Positions 62,075-64,000 of a stretch of DNA of 64,000 bases are shown here, one piece after another. The stretch spans positions 1 to 64,000 of the forward strand of contig UQOJ01000001.1 of the NCBI GenBank assembly GCA_900542635.1. The letters run 5' to 3'. Source of the stretch: an uncultured Collinsella sp. (lineage in GTDB: Bacteria > Actinomycetota > Coriobacteriia > Coriobacteriales > Coriobacteriaceae). The notes below the pieces were generated by a model. That model was not told the origin of the DNA. It did no database searches and saw only the letters and a list, made by a program, of their open reading frames with translations. The stretch's first letter is position 1, and every line of letters starts with the position of its first letter. The position numbers and the translations under genes are program-made.

Positions 62075-63673
62075 ATGGATCAAAAGGCTTCCGCAAAGGT
62101 CCTCGTACTCGACTTTGGTGCGCAGTACGGTCAGCTCATTGCCCGTCGCGTCCGCGACCTCAACGTGTATTCCGAGATTGTCCCCTGTGACATCTCGGCC
62201 GACGAGATTCGCGAGATGAACGCCTCTGCGCTCATCCTTTCCGGCGGCCCGGCTTCCGTATATGCCGAGGACGCTCCGTCCATCGACCCCGCCATCTTTG
62301 ATCTGGGCCTTCCCGTCCTGGGCTTCTGCTACGGTCATCAGATCACGGCCGTGACGCTCGGCGGCAAGGTCGGTCACTCCGAGGTGGGCGAGTACGGCCG
62401 CGCCACCATCACGCGCACGGCCGGCGCCAAGCTCTTTAACTCCACGCCCATGGAGCAGACCGTGTGGATGAGCCATCGCGACGCCGTTTCCGAGGTGCCC
62501 GAGGGCTTTACCGTTACCGCCAGCACCGACGTGTGCCCGGTTGCCGCCATGGAGTGCGTCGAGCGCAAGATTTTCACCACGCAGTTCCACCCCGAGGTCA
62601 AGCACTCCGAGTACGGTCAGCAGCTGCTGAGCAACTTCCTGTTTGAGATCTGCGGCCTGGAGCCTAACTGGAGCATGGACAACCTGGTCGAGACCATGAC
62701 GGCCGAGTTCCGCGAGAAGGTCGGTGACGACCGCGTGATTCTGGCCCTGTCCGGCGGCGTCGACTCCTCCGTCGTGGCTGCGCTGGGCGCTCGCGCCGTG
62801 GGCAAGCAGATGACCTGTGTGTTCATCAACCACGGCCTGCTGCGCAAGGGCGAGCCCGAGCAGGTGGAGGAGGTCTTCACCAAGCAGTTTGACGTCGACT
62901 TTATCCACGTTCACGCCGAGGACCGTTATGCCGAGCTTCTGGCCGGCGTGACCGAGCCCGAGGAGAAGCGCCGCATCATCGGTACGCAGTTCTGGAAAGA
63001 GTTCTTCGCGGTTGCTCAGCAGCTTGAGACCGATGGTAAGCCGGTCAAGTATCTGGCTCAGGGCACCATCTACGCCGACATCATCGAGTCTGGCGCTCGC
63101 AAGACGGGCGGCAAGACGGCCACCATCAAGAGCCATCACAACCTGATCCCGTTCCCCGAGGGCGTGCACTTCGACCTCATCGAGCCGCTCGATCACTTCT
63201 TTAAGGACGAGGTCCGCGCGCTTGGTCTGGCGCTGGGCCTGCCGGGTCATATCGTGTTCCGCCAGCCTTTCCCGGGCCCGGGTCTGGCCATCCGCATTAT
63301 CGGTGCGGTCGATAAGGAGAAGCTCGAGATCCTCAAGAACGCCGACGCTATCGTGCGCGAGGAGCTGGATGCTTACAACCAGCGTCTGTTTGAGCAGACC
63401 GGCGAGCGCAACTCCGAGCACAGCTGCTGGCAGTATTTCGCGGTCCTGCCCGACATTAAATCCGTCGGCGTTATGGGTGACGAGCGCACCTACCAGCGTC
63501 CGATCATCCTGCGTGCCGTCGAGTCCAGCGATGCCATGACCGCCGATTGGGCCAAGCTACCCTACGACGTGCTGGCCCGCATCTCTGGCCGCATCGTTGC
63601 CGAGGTCCCCGGCGCCAACCGCGTGTGCTACGACATCACGTCCAAGCCACCCGCGACCATCGAGTGGGAGTAG
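62075..63673 (+). CDS. guaA: GMP synthase (glutamine-hydrolysing)
   Basis: 532 residues; ATG 62075 with AGAGGGGG upstream. The N-terminal class I amidotransferase has nucleophile Cys in LGFCYGHQITAV (near 88) and His-Glu in TTQFHPEVKHSE; the ATP pyrophosphatase domain has LSGGVDSSV; the C-terminal dimerisation domain ends PPATIEWE. It aminates XMP to GMP. No purine riboswitch is recognised upstream. Confidence 0.98.
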   Translation: MDQKASAKVLVLDFGAQYGQLIARRVRDLNVYSEIVPCDISADEIREMNASALILSGGPASVYAEDAPSIDPAIFDLGLPVLGFCYGHQITAVTLGGKVGHSEVGEYGRATITRTAGAKLFNSTPMEQTVWMSHRDAVSEVPEGFTVTASTDVCPVAAMECVERKIFTTQFHPEVKHSEYGQQLLSNFLFEICGLEPNWSMDNLVETMTAEFREKVGDDRVILALSGGVDSSVVAALGARAVGKQMTCVFINHGLLRKGEPEQVEEVFTKQFDVDFIHVHAEDRYAELLAGVTEPEEKRRIIGTQFWKEFFAVAQQLETDGKPVKYLAQGTIYADIIESGARKTGGKTATIKSHHNLIPFPEGVHFDLIEPLDHFFKDEVRALGLALGLPGHIVFRQPFPGPGLAIRIIGAVDKEKLEILKNADAIVREELDAYNQRLFEQTGERNSEHSCWQYFAVLPDIKSVGVMGDERTYQRPIILRAVESSDAMTADWAKLPYDVLARISGRIVAEVPGANRVCYDITSKPPATIEWE

Positions 63674-63783
63674 GACGACAGGGTTCTGACCTGCGATTTT
63701 GAGTGCCGCACTATGCCGCTGAGTTTCGTTTCGTACGAGAGTCATGACAAAGCCACCAGCGACGGAGATGAGTAAAAGCGATT

Positions 63784-63826
63784 AAAGAGCCTCCGTTCCC
63801 TGTGTTGGGACGGAGGCTCTTTCTTT
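63784..63826 (+). terminator. Terminator downstream of guaA
   Basis: AAAGAGCCTCCGTTCCC (63784-63800) pairs with the complementary arm ending at 63822, then a T-rich run. It may serve both guaA and the convergent ABC-F gene. Confidence 0.92.
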
Positions 63827-63878
63827 GCCGTTTTACTCCCTTGTCTCCGTTCGGGGATTATTTCTTGCTCATTTAGGG

Positions 63879-64000
63879 CTATTCGCGCTGAAAGATTTTG
63901 ACTAGCTTGGTGTCCTTTATTTCGTAGACAATGTCTGCGACGTTCTCGACCAGCCTCTTATCGTGGGAGACGAACACTATCGTTCCGGCATAGGCGCTCA
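63879..64000 (-). CDS. ABC-F ATPase, C-terminal end only
   Basis: The last 40 codons of a gene running off the right edge. The peptide SAYAGTIVFVSHDKRLVENV followed by ADIVYEIKDTKLVKIFQRE has the H-loop SHD and the VADxIYEI tail typical of ABC-F proteins (Lsa/Vga-like ribosome protection or EttA-like translation factors). Which subgroup cannot be told from this fragment. Stop codon TAG at 63881-63879. Confidence 0.82.
   Translation of the reverse strand, partial: SAYAGTIVFVSHDKRLVENVADIVYEIKDTKLVKIFQRE

Noticed and set aside
62030..62075. Purine riboswitch before guaA
   Set aside because: The short leader is too small and lacks the conserved three-way junction sequences.

Overview
The window looks like the chromosome of a Collinsella-type gut actinobacterium (class Coriobacteriia). 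This is inferred from GC-rich coding sequence with long open frames on both strands, sortase-assembled pili of the Gram-positive type, a MurT/GatD cell-wall amidation enzyme, GatCAB indirect tRNA amidation, a type III glutamine synthetase, and a large ATPase/BTAD transcription factor of the kind common in this class. No ribosomal RNA operon, transposase, phage gene or CRISPR array is visible.

Layout: 1-1040 holds a HAD phosphatase. 1.5-10.1 kb is a pilus locus: a giant beta-helix adhesin whose 5' end carries a run of nine G residues, two fimbrial subunits, a 49-residue membrane peptide and a class C sortase. 10.4-13.9 kb is gatCAB. 14.2-20.4 kb has a DUF4143 ATPase, an AraC regulator and a divergent pair of ABC half-transporters. 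20.6-22.9 kb is a DUF6110 protein with a heavy-metal P-type ATPase. 23.7-24.6 kb has tmRNA followed by two kinds of repeat. 24.6-29.6 kb carries a patatin-like lipase, rplM-rpsI, glmM, a PTS IIA(Glc) protein and nagB, so amino-sugar metabolism is grouped. 30-33 kb is a 999-residue ATPase/BTAD regulator. 33-40.4 kb reads leftward: YhbY, a methyltransferase, a PFL/DUF711 protein and a methionine operon metF - MetH reactivation domain - metH. 40.9-42.9 kb is glutamine synthetase III. 43-43.7 kb is a repeat-rich patch around tRNA-Glu. 43.8-48.1 kb is a fused MurT-GatD protein with two related helical-repeat proteins. 48.6-53 kb contains an iron alcohol dehydrogenase, glycerol dehydrogenase, a shortened relative of it, and a polyferredoxin. 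53.2-58.5 kb is an alpha-glucoside locus: GntR repressor and polyol dehydrogenase divergent from a PTS EIIBC and a GH4 6-phospho-alpha-glucosidase. The right end has ychF, a DUF1648 membrane protein, a small divergent HTH/hypothetical pair, asparaginase, guaA and the C-terminus of an ABC-F protein.

The strongest unusual signals are: (1) the G9 tract in the adhesin, where gain or loss of one G leads to an early stop in both alternative frames, a textbook layout for phase variation; (2) a two-copy repeat family (13930-14068 and, inverted, 34581-34714) with a conserved core and changed but still complementary arms, each placed just after a stop codon in the same orientation as the gene; (3) a dispersed family of intergenic hairpins with a GGGACAGG-like centre; (4) a single-chain MurT-GatD fusion; (5) a tandem array of about 61-bp hairpin units downstream of tmRNA; and (6) a 228-bp MITE-like inverted-repeat element and a duplicated tRNA-Glu remnant near 43.1-43.6 kb.
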